DNA of 64,000 nt, taken from contig NZ_AULB01000031.1 of assembly GCF_000425065.1 (NCBI RefSeq), positions 1 to 64,000 on the forward strand. Direction: 5' to 3'. Both the position numbers and the translations under genes were made by a program. Of this stretch, positions 1-7,267 are shown piece by piece. Below the pieces are notes generated by a model. The model saw only the letters and a list, made by a program, of their open reading frames with translations, had not been told where the DNA came from and did no database searches. This DNA is from Actinomadura rifamycini DSM 43936 (GTDB lineage Bacteria > Actinomycetota > Actinomycetes > Streptosporangiales > Streptosporangiaceae). Within the stretch, counting starts at the first letter, position 1. Every line of letters starts with the position of its first letter.

Positions 1-230
1 GTGCTGGGACAACGCCATGGCCGAGTCGTTCTTCGGGGCATTGAAGAACGAGTGGCTCAACCGTATGGTATTTGCCACACGAGCCAAGGCCCGCCGCGCG
101 GTTGTGCAGTACATCGAGGGCTTCTATAATCGACGCAGGCTTCATTCCGCGAACGGGTACCGGACCCCTATGGAGGTCTACACCGAGTACCTGGATCGGC
201 AGCAAGCAGCGTAGATCTGCCCGCAGATCA
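1..230 (+). mobile_element. Right end of an IS3-family insertion sequence (left part outside window)
   Basis: The transposase C-terminus is followed by a short tail whose outer end, read inward on the minus strand, begins TGATCTGCGGGCAGATC. IS3-family ends characteristically begin with TG, so the element probably stops near position 230. The left end and any target duplication lie outside the window and cannot be checked. Confidence 0.6.
2..214 (+). CDS. IS3-family transposase OrfB, C-terminal portion (partial)
   Basis: The reading frame is already open at position 2 and ends at 214. It encodes the C-terminal part of an rve/DDE integrase core. The CWDNAMAESFFGALKNE block carries the final catalytic glutamate region, and YNRRRLHSANGYRTP is the conserved tail of IS3-family OrfB. 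Function in the family is cut-and-paste or copy-out transposition through a circular intermediate. An internal ATG at 17 follows no ribosome binding site and is not the true start. Only about 70 codons are visible, so it cannot be told whether the full element is intact. Confidence 0.85.
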   Translation, partial: CWDNAMAESFFGALKNEWLNRMVFATRAKARRAVVQYIEGFYNRRRLHSANGYRTPMEVYTEYLDRQQAA

Positions 231-1161
231 CCCATGAAGAAGCTGTCCGGAAAACGCGTGGCCCCTCAAACTCCCGCTCGTGGAGGCGGTACGCACGGCC
301 CCACGCGATCGCGTCCTGTGCCATCTCCGCGAGGTCGTCGCGCGGATCATCCTCGTGCGCCGGGTCGTCAGGGTTGTGACAGGCCAATCCGAGCTCGAGC
401 ACCGACTGTCCGGTCGGCAGGACCCGAGCCGGGTCGACCACCGCGAGACCGACAGCGACCCAGTCGACATGATCGAACGACAGCATCGAGCGCACGAGCC
501 TGGTGGTCGCCGCGTTGATCCGCATCATCATGCCGTCGTGCAGCGGGCTCCTGCCGGCATGCCAGTTCTCGACGGGCGTGTTGCGCCACAGGGCGAGCGT
601 GATCCGGGTGGCGGCGAGCCACAGCAGGGCATCGTCGTCAAGATGCCCGAACCGGCCCGCGCACTCCTGGGCGCCGTACCGGATCAACTCGCGCCGGCTC
701 GGCCGCGCGTGGCCGTCGGCCCCCTCAGGTTCGACGTACTCGTAGCCGGTGGCGTACTCGTCGAGGATCTCGTTGAGCTCGGCTGCGCTGTCGGCGACGT
801 CGTACTCGAAGCCGTCCCGCCCATTGACGGTGTACACGTCGTGGTCCCACGTGACCTGCACGCCGCCCCAGAGCACGACGTCGTCGCACTCGTCGATGGC
901 GCCGTCGGTCACGACCGGCCTGATCGTGACCGGTGCGATTCGCCCATCGGTCCGCCCGTCGTCTTGTCCGGCCGCCCACGCGGTAATGACACCGAGCGGC
1001 TTCGGGACGAACGGACCGACCTCGGTGAAGCCGAACGGCTCGTCGTTCTCATCGGTGTCGAACCGGCTGTTGATGAACGCGACCGCCTCGGCAGGCGTAC
1101 TAACGATGGCCTCGGCGCCACTGTCGTTGTCGACGACTCGCCACAACACGCTGTTCTTCAC
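178..1161 (-). CDS. Hypothetical protein, 3' end replaced by IS3 sequence
   Basis: The product is an acidic, soluble-looking protein of about 327 residues with no signal peptide or membrane segment, and I do not recognise its family. The GTG at 1161 is preferred over the GTG at 1188 because GGAGA lies a few bases upstream. The visible halves are an N-terminal region with many Asp/Val/Trp residues and a helical C-terminal region from about residue 150, with an LLWLAATRITLALW block. The last 15 or so residues (VICGQIYAACC and beyond) are read from the IS3 end, so the native C-terminus has been lost or replaced. The gene may be non-functional. Confidence 0.55.
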   Translation of the reverse strand: MKNSVLWRVVDNDSGAEAIVSTPAEAVAFINSRFDTDENDEPFGFTEVGPFVPKPLGVITAWAAGQDDGRTDGRIAPVTIRPVVTDGAIDECDDVVLWGGVQVTWDHDVYTVNGRDGFEYDVADSAAELNEILDEYATGYEYVEPEGADGHARPSRRELIRYGAQECAGRFGHLDDDALLWLAATRITLALWRNTPVENWHAGRSPLHDGMMMRINAATTRLVRSMLSFDHVDWVAVGLAVVDPARVLPTGQSVLELGLACHNPDDPAHEDDPRDDLAEMAQDAIAWGRAYRLHEREFEGPRVFRTASSWVICGQIYAACCRSRYSV

Positions 1162-1283
1162 GACGGTCTCCGATCGAGGTGGGGACACCCGGGGCTGGCA
1201 GGACGCGCCGAGTTAATCGGCACTGACTCCAATGATGGGGTGACCGTCCCCTCTGTAGGTCCCGCAGGCGCGAAGATGCCTAA

Positions 1284-2148
1284 GACCGTGTCCTACGTGG
1301 TGGATTTGATCAGGTGTTTGTAGCAGGTGAGTGCGGCGGCGAGGCCGAGAAAGGCCAGGTAGTTGCGGGGATTGCGTTCGTAGCGCGGGGACATGCGGCG
1401 GTAGCCGGTCAGCCAGGAGATGGTGCGCTCGATCATCCAGCGATGCCGTCCGAGTCGTTCGCTGGACTCGATTCCGACACGGGCGATGCGCGGGAGAATA
1501 CCCACGCTGCGTAGCCATCGGCGCAGGTCGGGACGGTCGTAGGCCTTGTCCGCATGCAGCTTGCCGGCCTGGCGGAACCGGCCCGGTTCCGGGTCGTGTC
1601 TCGTTTGGAATCCGGCCACCATCGGCTTCAGGCCGTGCCTGTCGTGGACGTTGCCCGCCGAGACGCCCACCATGACGGGCAGCCCGGCCGCCTCGGACAG
1701 AACGTGCAGCTTGGAGCCGGGTTCCCGCGGTCGACGGGGCTGGGACCGGTGTGCTCGCCCCCTTTTTCGCCCGCACGTGGGCCGAGTCGAGGATGATCCG
1801 TGACAGGTCCAGCAGCCCGTCAGCGGCGGGCCAGCCCAGCAGGACCTGATGCAGCCGCGCCCACACCCCGGCCCGCGACCAGATCATGAACCTGCGGTGC
1901 ACGGTGGACTTGGACGCCCCGAAGCATGGCGGCAGAGACCGCCAGGCGCAGCCGCTGGTCAGGACGTAGACGATGGCTGCGAACACCGCCTCGTCATCGA
2001 TGTTCGCCGTCCCTCCGCCCTGCGGTCGCACCCGCGGCGGCGGCAACAACGGCCGCACAATCTCCCACAACCCCTCAGGCACGACCCAGCCCCACCGACC
2101 CTCACCCATAGCAAGATCAACGATCACGCCACCACGTAGGACACGGTC
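1284..2148 (-). mobile_element. IS5-family (IS427-group-like) insertion sequence, ends intact
   Basis: A perfect 20-bp inverted repeat bounds the element: GACCGTGTCCTACGTGGTGG at 1284-1303 and its exact complement at 2129-2148. The trinucleotide TAA flanks both ends (1281-1283 and 2149-2151), matching a 3-bp target duplication. A DDE transposase frame fills the inside on the minus strand. Length (865 bp) and organisation fit the IS427 group of IS5. The transposase is frameshifted, so the copy is probably not self-mobile. Confidence 0.9.
1293..2109 (-). pseudogene. IS5-family transposase: programmed -1 site plus a disabling deletion
   Basis: Translation starts at ATG 2109 (MGEGRWGWVVPE) and reads the N-terminal DUF4096/HTH region (LLPPPRVRPQ, CAWRSLPPCFGASKSTVHRRF) to AKKG. 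At 1758-1767 the minus strand has the run AAAAAGGGGG, where a -1 slip gives GGEHTGPSPVDRG, the normal continuation in this family. A second shift is then needed at about 1722: the expected GKPGSK codons lack one A (GGGAACCC instead of GGGAAACCC). After it the frame reads SKLHVLSEAAGLPVMVGVS through YERNPRNYLAFLGLAAA to 1293. The first shift is the known expression strategy of such elements; the second looks like a mutation. A sequencing error cannot be excluded. Confidence 0.75.
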
Positions 2149-2151
2149 TAA

Positions 2152-2777
2152 AGCGCAACGGCGCGTCGGGCAACCTTGCCATTGAACATTGCGGCCAAAT
2201 CGGAGGGAGGTACTGCGCCAGCCATCGCCCAACGGCAGGCGTGAACGAGGTGTCCACTTCCCCGGTCATGGGCGACACCCTCCAAGTACAGCTCAAGCCG
2301 TGGCTGTTGTCCCAGTCCGGGGGACCTCCTTCTACGCCGCGCCCAACCTGATCACCCCGAGTCATGGGATACGTCGGCGGCCCGAGGCAGGGCGCGGACG
2401 GCACGGTTGAGGTTGATGCCCTCACAGGTGATGGCGTCGCCGACGCGGCCAGGCCGGTCGAGACCACCACCAGCGCCACGCTCGGCTGGCAACGCGATAC
2501 TCCGCTCCAGACCGCCACCGGGTCGGCGAGCGGATGCGTCCCGTGCGGGACCACGACGATCTCCCCAGCTGCACCCTGGTCGGTCTTGAACATCCGCACG
2601 TCGCCGTCCTGCAAGACGGCGAGCTCGGAACAGCGTGATCGACCGCCGCGTGACCTCTTCGGGGTACCGAAGCAGTCTCCCGCTGGCTCCCCGATTGGCT
2701 CCCGAACCCGCGAAGGAGTCACCGGAGAACCGATAGAACCAATTGCAGAACATGCTCTGACCTGCGGAAACGCGAGG
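2152..2777. other. Non-coding or degenerate stretch between IS5 copy and tRNA-Val
   Basis: Open frames exist on both strands here, but none has a ribosome binding site, a sensible start and a recognisable product. A minus-strand frame contains a short segment (EIVVVPHGTHPLADP) loosely resembling a LysR substrate-binding domain, which could be a gene relic. The only convincing content is a partial tRNA-like sequence at 2650-2688. Confidence 0.4.
2650..2688 (-). repeat. Degenerate partial tRNA-Val copy
   Basis: Positions 2650-2688 align with 2801-2841 of the intact tRNA-Val(CAC) gene. The first 13 bases (GTGACCTCTTCGG) are identical, followed by GAAGC and a TCTCCC-CTG-GCT series with a few mismatches and two 1-nt gaps. 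The matched part covers the D arm, anticodon arm and variable region in the same orientation, about 150 bp downstream of the real gene. The anticodon loop is altered to six bases and the T arm is missing, so it is not a working tRNA. Confidence 0.6.
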
Positions 2778-2849
2778 TGGGCGATACTGGGTTCGAACCA
2801 GTGACCTCTTCGGTGTGAACGAAGCGCTCTCCCACTGAGCTAATCGCCC
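2778..2849 (-). tRNA. tRNA-Val(CAC)
   Basis: The minus strand folds as a standard cloverleaf: acceptor GGGCGAT/ATCGCCC with discriminator A, D arm GCTC/GAGC, anticodon stem CTTCG/CGAAG around loop TTCACAC (anticodon CAC), and T arm CTGGG/CCCAG with loop TTCGAAC. The CCA is not encoded. It closely resembles the tRNA-Val(GAC) gene at 10155 except in the anticodon arm. Confidence 0.95.
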
Positions 2850-2921
2850 GTGCGGGCCGCCGTGGTGGGCGTTCCCGACGTCGGAAACTCTAGCGCATGT
2901 CGGGGGGTGTTCGCGCCTCGG

Positions 2922-3350
2922 TTACCGGCGGGCTTCGTTCCAGAAGCTGACGTCTTCGATCTGCCATGGGAGGACGAAGTCGTAGGCGGCGAGGTAGCCG
3001 ACGACGGCGGCGCCGACGATGAGGCCGCCGGTGACGCCGAGGACGGCGTTGCGGCGGCGGCGCTTGGGGTCGAGGGCGCGTTCCTTGGCGCGTTCGGCGG
3101 CGGCCTTCGCGTGGGTGAGGGCGCGGCGGGCCCAGGCGAACTCGGTGGCGAGGATGGCGAGGCCGAGGATGATGCCGAGCATGCCGGGGCCGGGGGTGAT
3201 CATCATGACCAGGCCGCCGAGGGCGATGGTGACGCCCACGGTGAAGACGCCGATCCGCCAGGCGGTGTTGAGGAGCGCGTTGCGGCGCATGGTGTCGCGG
3301 AAGCGGCCGTAGCCCCGGGGGGCGGCCTTTTCTTCGGTTTTAACTACCAC
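2922..3350 (-). CDS. TIGR02611/PGPGW family membrane protein
   Basis: This 142-residue protein has two or three hydrophobic segments. The first pair (about 30-65) encloses the conserved MITPGPGMLGIILGLAIL block that defines the PGPGW family, and the last lies at about 100-125 (LGVTGGLIVGAAVVGYLAA). Its role is unknown; the family is widespread in actinobacteria. A basic, Ala-rich amphipathic stretch separates the segments. It starts at GTG 3350. TAGGGT lies just six bases upstream with no Shine-Dalgarno, which suggests a leaderless transcript. It stands alone, divergent from ssgB. Confidence 0.8.
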   Translation of the reverse strand: MVVKTEEKAAPRGYGRFRDTMRRNALLNTAWRIGVFTVGVTIALGGLVMMITPGPGMLGIILGLAILATEFAWARRALTHAKAAAERAKERALDPKRRRRNAVLGVTGGLIVGAAVVGYLAAYDFVLPWQIEDVSFWNEARR

Positions 3351-3617
3351 GGATTTACCCTAAGCCAGCGGGAGGCCCGCGGGGAACGTTCGATGGTCGC
3401 ACGCGGGGGAGGGCCCTGGTGTCCGAAAGATCGCTTTTGCCCAGCTCAGGGCGGGGTTTTGCCCCCGTGAGATGGGTCACACGGGACGGGTGCGGCGGAA
3501 TGTTCGGCCGAGTTCCGGCAGTTAGGCGTCATAGATCGTGGGGACATCCGTGATGAGGGAGAGGCACCCAACGGAGCTCCCCGCGCGCCAGCGGGATCGA
3601 CGTATGAAGGAATGGCC

Positions 3618-4031
3618 ATGAACAGCAGTACCACAGTCTCAGCGGAGCTGGGCCTTCGTCTCGTCGTCCCCGACCGCACGACCGTCCCTCTGCTCGCCGG
3701 GCTGGAGTACGCGGCCGACGATCCGTACGCGATCCGGATGGCCTTCTTCGTGGGCGACGACGAACCGGTGGAGTGGATCTTCGCCCGGGAGCTGCTGACC
3801 GTCGGCATCGTGCGCAAGGTCGGAGACGGCGACGTCGAGGTCTGGCCGGGCGACGACGACAGCACGCTGCACATCGCGCTGTCCTCTCCGTTCGGGAACG
3901 CCCTGTTCGAGGTTCCCCTGTCGCCGCTGGCGGACTTCCTGCACCGGACGTACCAGGCGGTGCCGGCGGGCGAGGAGTCCGACTTCATCGACATCGACGC
4001 CGAGCTGGAGAACCTGCTCTGGCCGTCATGA
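3618..4031 (+). CDS. ssgB: SsgB-type sporulation and cell division regulator
   Basis: The 137-residue product matches SsgA-like proteins, most closely SsgB: ELGLRLVVPDRTTVPL, YAADDPYAIRMAFF, VEWIFARELL and IALSSPFGNALFEVP are all family blocks. In Streptomyces, SsgB marks division sites and recruits FtsZ during sporulation septation. Starting at ATG 3618 gives a GAAGGA ribosome binding site six bases upstream, whereas the ATG at 3612 abuts it. It converges on sthA with a 6-nt overlap of the two stop regions. The gene suggests a host that sporulates from hyphae. Confidence 0.88.
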   Translation: MNSSTTVSAELGLRLVVPDRTTVPLLAGLEYAADDPYAIRMAFFVGDDEPVEWIFARELLTVGIVRKVGDGDVEVWPGDDDSTLHIALSSPFGNALFEVPLSPLADFLHRTYQAVPAGEESDFIDIDAELENLLWPS

Positions 4032-5429
4032 CGTGAGGCGTGCGATGTGCCGCATCTTGTTCATCGCGTCGAGTGCGGCGACCTTGTAGGACTCGGCGAG
4101 CGTTGGATAGTTGAACACGGCGTTGACCAGGTAGTCGACCGTTCCGTTGCAGCCCATGAGCGTCTGGCCGATGTGGACGAGCTCGGTGGCTCCGGTGCCG
4201 AAGACGTGGACGCCGAGGAGGCGGCGGTCTTCGGGTGAGACCAGGAGCTTGAGCATCCCGTAGGAGTCGCCGATGATCTGGCCGCGGGCCAGTTCGCGGT
4301 AGCGGGAGATGCCCACCTCGAAGGGGATCTTGGCCTCGGTGAGGGCGTCCTCGGTCATGCCGACGAAGCTGATCTCGGGGATCGTGTAGATCCCGATCGG
4401 CTGGAGTTCGTGCATCTGCGCGAGGGGGTCGCCGCAGGCGTGGTGCGCGGCGATGCGGCCCTGCTCCATCGAGGTCGCGGCGAGGGACGGGAAGCCGATG
4501 ACGTCGCCGACGGCGTAGATGTGCGGGACGTCCGTGCGGTAGTCCCCGTCGACCGTGATGCGGCCGCGGGCGTCGGCGGCGAGGCCGGCGGCCTCGAGGT
4601 TCAGGTCGTCGGTCATGCCGTGGCGGCCCGCGGAGTACATGACGGTGTCGGCGGGGATGCGCTTGCCGCTCTCCAGGACGGTGATCGCGCCGTGCTCCAT
4701 CCGCTCGACGGAGGCGACGGTCTCGCGGAACCGGAAGGTGACCGCCAGGTCGCGCAGGTGGTACTTGAGCGCCTCGACCACTTCCAGGTCGCAGAAGTCG
4801 AGCATGCGCTCGCGGCGTTCCACGACGGTGACCTTGGTGCCGAGCGCGGCGAACATCGAGGCGTACTCGATGCCGATCACTCCCGCGCCGACGACCACCA
4901 TGCTCTCGGGAATGCGCTCGAGGTTGATGATCCCGTCGGAGTCGATGACCGTGTGGTCGTCGAACTGGACGGTGTCCGGACGGGCCGGGCGGGTCCCGGT
5001 CGCGATCACGATGCGGTCGGCGGTGATCTTCTGCTCGCGGCCCTGGTCGGAGGTGACGCCGACGGTGTGCGGATCGAGGAACCGCCCCGTGCCGGCCAGG
5101 ACGGCGACGCGGTTGCGGGCCAGCTGGCTGCGGACGATGTCGATCTCGCGGCCGATCACGTGCCGGGTCCGCATGCCCAGGTCGGCCACGGTGATGTCGT
5201 CGTCGACCCGGTAGCTCTGCCCGTAGAGTTCGCGCTGGTTGAGGCCCGTGAGGTAGAGGACGGCCTCGCGCAGCGTCTTGGACGGGATCGTTCCGGTGTT
5301 GATGCAGACGCCGCCGATCATCTCGCGGCGGTCGACGATCGCCACCCGGCGGCCCAGCTTGGCGGCGGCGATCGCGGCGCGCTGGCCGCCGGGTCCGGAT
5401 CCGAGGACGAGGAGGTCGAAGTCGTTCAC
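4026..5429 (-). CDS. sthA: Soluble pyridine nucleotide transhydrogenase (SthA)
   Basis: This is a flavoprotein of the pyridine nucleotide-disulfide oxidoreductase superfamily (467 aa) that moves hydride between NADPH and NAD+ (EC 1.6.1.1). It shows the N-terminal FAD motif GSGPGG, the active-site-like segment GGVCINTGTIPSKT, in which the second cysteine of true disulfide reductases is replaced by Thr (typical of SthA), the NAD-binding GAGVIGIEYASMFAALG, and the C-terminal dimerisation domain ending in HIARLTS. The start ATG overlaps the stop of the upstream TetR gene by 4 nt, so the two are co-translated. A less likely alternative is another lipoamide-dehydrogenase-like enzyme. Confidence 0.9.
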   Translation of the reverse strand: MNDFDLLVLGSGPGGQRAAIAAAKLGRRVAIVDRREMIGGVCINTGTIPSKTLREAVLYLTGLNQRELYGQSYRVDDDITVADLGMRTRHVIGREIDIVRSQLARNRVAVLAGTGRFLDPHTVGVTSDQGREQKITADRIVIATGTRPARPDTVQFDDHTVIDSDGIINLERIPESMVVVGAGVIGIEYASMFAALGTKVTVVERRERMLDFCDLEVVEALKYHLRDLAVTFRFRETVASVERMEHGAITVLESGKRIPADTVMYSAGRHGMTDDLNLEAAGLAADARGRITVDGDYRTDVPHIYAVGDVIGFPSLAATSMEQGRIAAHHACGDPLAQMHELQPIGIYTIPEISFVGMTEDALTEAKIPFEVGISRYRELARGQIIGDSYGMLKLLVSPEDRRLLGVHVFGTGATELVHIGQTLMGCNGTVDYLVNAVFNYPTLAESYKVAALDAMNKMRHIARLTS

Positions 5430-6091
5430 GCCCCCCAGTGTGAACGCGGATCCGCCGTCCGCGTAACCCCCTTGCCTGGACGGATCGCTCCGCCGAGGAG
5501 GTCGTCCAAGCCGGATTTGATGCGCGCGACGTCCATGCCGCCGGTGTGCCGCTGGTAGCGGAAGAGGTTGGCGGCGAGGGGGGCCAGGAGCGCGTCGGCC
5601 AGGTAGCCGGAGTCGGCGCCGGGGTCGATCCGGTCGAGCAGTGTCCGCAGGTGCAGCCGGTAGAGGGCGTAGTAGGCGTCGCGGAAGCGGGCGAACGGCT
5701 CGTCGCTCTCGGCGGCCAGCAGGAGTTCGGACTGCTCCTCGGTGCGGTCGACGAGGGCGTGCAGGAAGGCCCGGACGCGCGCGGCGGGCGGGGCGCCGCC
5801 GTCGCCGGGGCCGAGGGGCGCCGGGCCGTGCATGAACGCCTCCTGGAACTCGCGCTCGCGTTCGTCGATCAGCGCGTAGAGCAGGCGGGAGCGGCCGCCG
5901 AAGCGGCGGTAGACGGTGCCGACGCCGACGCCCGCCTCGCGGGCGACGTCGTCCAGGGACAGGCCCCCGACGCCGCGCGCGGCGATCACCCGGTCGGCGG
6001 CGGCGAGGATCCGGCGGCGGTTCTGCGCGGCGTCGGCCCGTTCGGGGCGCGGCCCGCCGAGCACGGGCAGGACGCGCCTGGGTTCGGTCAT
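5426..6091 (-). CDS. TetR/AcrR family regulator upstream of sthA
   Basis: This 221-residue regulator has a typical N-terminal helix-turn-helix at about residues 25-70 (RRILAAADRVIAARG, LDDVAREAGVGVGTVYRRFG) and a variable ligand-binding C-terminal half. ATG 6091 is used; the frame runs open much further upstream but into the divergent promoter region. A TAGAAT -10-like hexamer (6104-6099) is only about 8 bases upstream of the ATG, pointing to a leaderless message. The last 4 nt overlap sthA. It faces an SDR gene across three palindromes, which probably bind this protein and so control both directions. Confidence 0.88.
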   Translation of the reverse strand: MTEPRRVLPVLGGPRPERADAAQNRRRILAAADRVIAARGVGGLSLDDVAREAGVGVGTVYRRFGGRSRLLYALIDEREREFQEAFMHGPAPLGPGDGGAPPAARVRAFLHALVDRTEEQSELLLAAESDEPFARFRDAYYALYRLHLRTLLDRIDPGADSGYLADALLAPLAANLFRYQRHTGGMDVARIKSGLDDLLGGAIRPGKGVTRTADPRSHWGA

Positions 6092-6109
6092 CCGAGCGAT
6101 TCTAGCAAC

Positions 6110-6176
6110 CGGAGGCTTCTCCGTTTCGGCTTGCCCATCGGAGACATCTCCGCTTACCGTTGCGGAGAACTCTCCG
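6110..6176. promoter_or_regulatory. Three operator palindromes for the adjacent TetR protein
   Basis: There are three 14-bp dyads with the same layout: CGGAGGCTTCTCCG (6110-6123, one mismatch), CGGAGACATCTCCG (6139-6152) and CGGAGAACTCTCCG (6163-6176). The consensus is CGGAGA-N2-TCTCCG with centres 29 and 24 nt apart. They fill the 99-bp gap between the divergent tetR and SDR genes. Confidence 0.75.
6131..6159 (+). promoter_or_regulatory. Candidate promoter of the SDR-SMR operon
   Basis: TTGCCC (6131-6136) and TTACCG (6154-6159) are separated by 17 bp. The middle operator dyad sits in the spacer, so binding there would block RNA polymerase. The assignment rests on hexamer similarity only. 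Confidence 0.4.
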
Positions 6177-6190
6177 GATTTGGGGGCACC

Positions 6191-6928
6191 ATGGAACTGG
6201 ACGGACGGACGGCGCTGGTCACCGGCGGCGCTCGCGGCATCGGCGCGGCGATCGCCCGGCGGCTCGCGGCGGCGGGCGCGGACGTGGCGATCACCTACCT
6301 GCGGGCGGACGACCGCGCGCGGTCGGTGGTCGCGGAGATCGAGGGGCACGGGCGGCGCGGCATCGCCATCCGGGCGGACGCGGGCGATCCGGACGCGGTC
6401 GTCGGGGCCGTCGACCGGGCGGCGGCGGAACTGGGACGGCTCGACGTCCTGGTGAACAACGCGGGGATCGCGCCCTACGGGCCGCTGGAGGACGTGCGCC
6501 GCGACGAGGTCGACCGGGTGCTGGACGTCCACGTCCGCGCGGCGTACCTGGCCGCGCAGGCGGCGGCGCGGCACCTCGGGGCGGGCGGCCGGATCATCAG
6601 CGTGGGCAGTTCGATGGCCGAGCGGGTGCCCGACCCGGGCTGGACGCTCTACGCGATGAGCAAGTCGGCGCTGCTCGGGCTGACGAAGGGCCTGGCGCGG
6701 GACCTGGGGCCGCGCGGCGTCAACGCCGTGGTCGTCCATCCCGGGTCGACCGACACCGAGATGAACCCGGCGGACGGGCCGGACGCCGAGCACGAGCGGG
6801 CGCACGCCGCGCTCGGCCGGTACGGGAGCCCGGACGACGTCGCGGCGATGGTCGCGCACCTGGCCGGGCCCGGCGGCGACTACGTGACCGGGGCCGCGAT
6901 CGCGGTCGACGGCGGATACGCGGCGTGA
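6191..6928 (+). CDS. SDR family oxidoreductase
   Basis: A classical short-chain dehydrogenase/reductase of 245 aa, using NAD(P)H on an unknown alcohol or ketone. It shows the cofactor motif TGGARGIG near residue 11, NNAG at about 88, the catalytic Ser in SVGSS, and YAMSK as the YxxxK dyad; the C-terminus DGGYAA is usual for FabG-like members. ATG 6191 follows GGGGG about 5 bases upstream. The downstream SMR transporter begins 5 nt after its stop, so the two form an operon governed by the divergent TetR. Pairing with an efflux pump hints at detoxification, but the substrate is unknown. Confidence 0.88.
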   Translation: MELDGRTALVTGGARGIGAAIARRLAAAGADVAITYLRADDRARSVVAEIEGHGRRGIAIRADAGDPDAVVGAVDRAAAELGRLDVLVNNAGIAPYGPLEDVRRDEVDRVLDVHVRAAYLAAQAAARHLGAGGRIISVGSSMAERVPDPGWTLYAMSKSALLGLTKGLARDLGPRGVNAVVVHPGSTDTEMNPADGPDAEHERAHAALGRYGSPDDVAAMVAHLAGPGGDYVTGAAIAVDGGYAA

Positions 6929-6933
6929 TCGGG

Positions 6934-7251
6934 ATGCCGTGGGTGCTGCTGGTCGTCGCCGCCGCGATGGAGGTGGTGTGGGCGACGGCGCTGAAGGAGT
7001 CGGAGGGGTTCACGCGGCTGTGGCCGACGGTGATCGGCGTCCCGGTGTGCCTGCTGAGCGTGGTGGTGCTCACGCTGGCGCTCCGGGACCTGCCGGTCGG
7101 CACGGCCTACGCCGTCTGGGTCGGGCTGGGGTCGCTGGGCGTGGCGGTCGCCGGGATGGCGGCGCTCGGTGAGGGCGTCTCCCCGCTGCGGGTGACGTGC
7201 CTGGCGCTGATCCTGGCGGGCGTGATCGGCCTCAAGGCCGTCGAGGGGTGA
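6934..7251 (+). CDS. Small multidrug resistance (SMR) transporter, SugE/Gdx-like
   Basis: This 105-residue protein has four transmembrane helices and the membrane-embedded Glu13 (AAAMEVVW) that couples proton entry to export in SMR antiporters. LKESEGFTRLWPT and LPVGTAYAVWVGLG resemble the SugE/Gdx branch, whose characterised members export guanidinium. ATG 6934 aligns exactly with family N-termini. A GTG at 6925 overlapping the SDR stop would add three residues and would give direct translational coupling. Only one SMR gene is present, so a homodimeric pump is expected. Substrate prediction is tentative. Confidence 0.85.
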   Translation: MPWVLLVVAAAMEVVWATALKESEGFTRLWPTVIGVPVCLLSVVVLTLALRDLPVGTAYAVWVGLGSLGVAVAGMAALGEGVSPLRVTCLALILAGVIGLKAVEG

Positions 7252-7267
7252 GGCCCCCGGGGCCGCG

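Noticed and set aside
2117..2753. Minus-strand frames with a LysR-like snippet
   Set aside because: No complete helix-turn-helix or continuous substrate domain, no start signals, and overlap with a tRNA relic. At most it is a gene relic.
3612..3617. ATG 3612 as the start of ssgB
   Set aside because: It abuts the GAAGGA ribosome binding site with no spacing; ATG 3618 is correctly placed and matches the family length.
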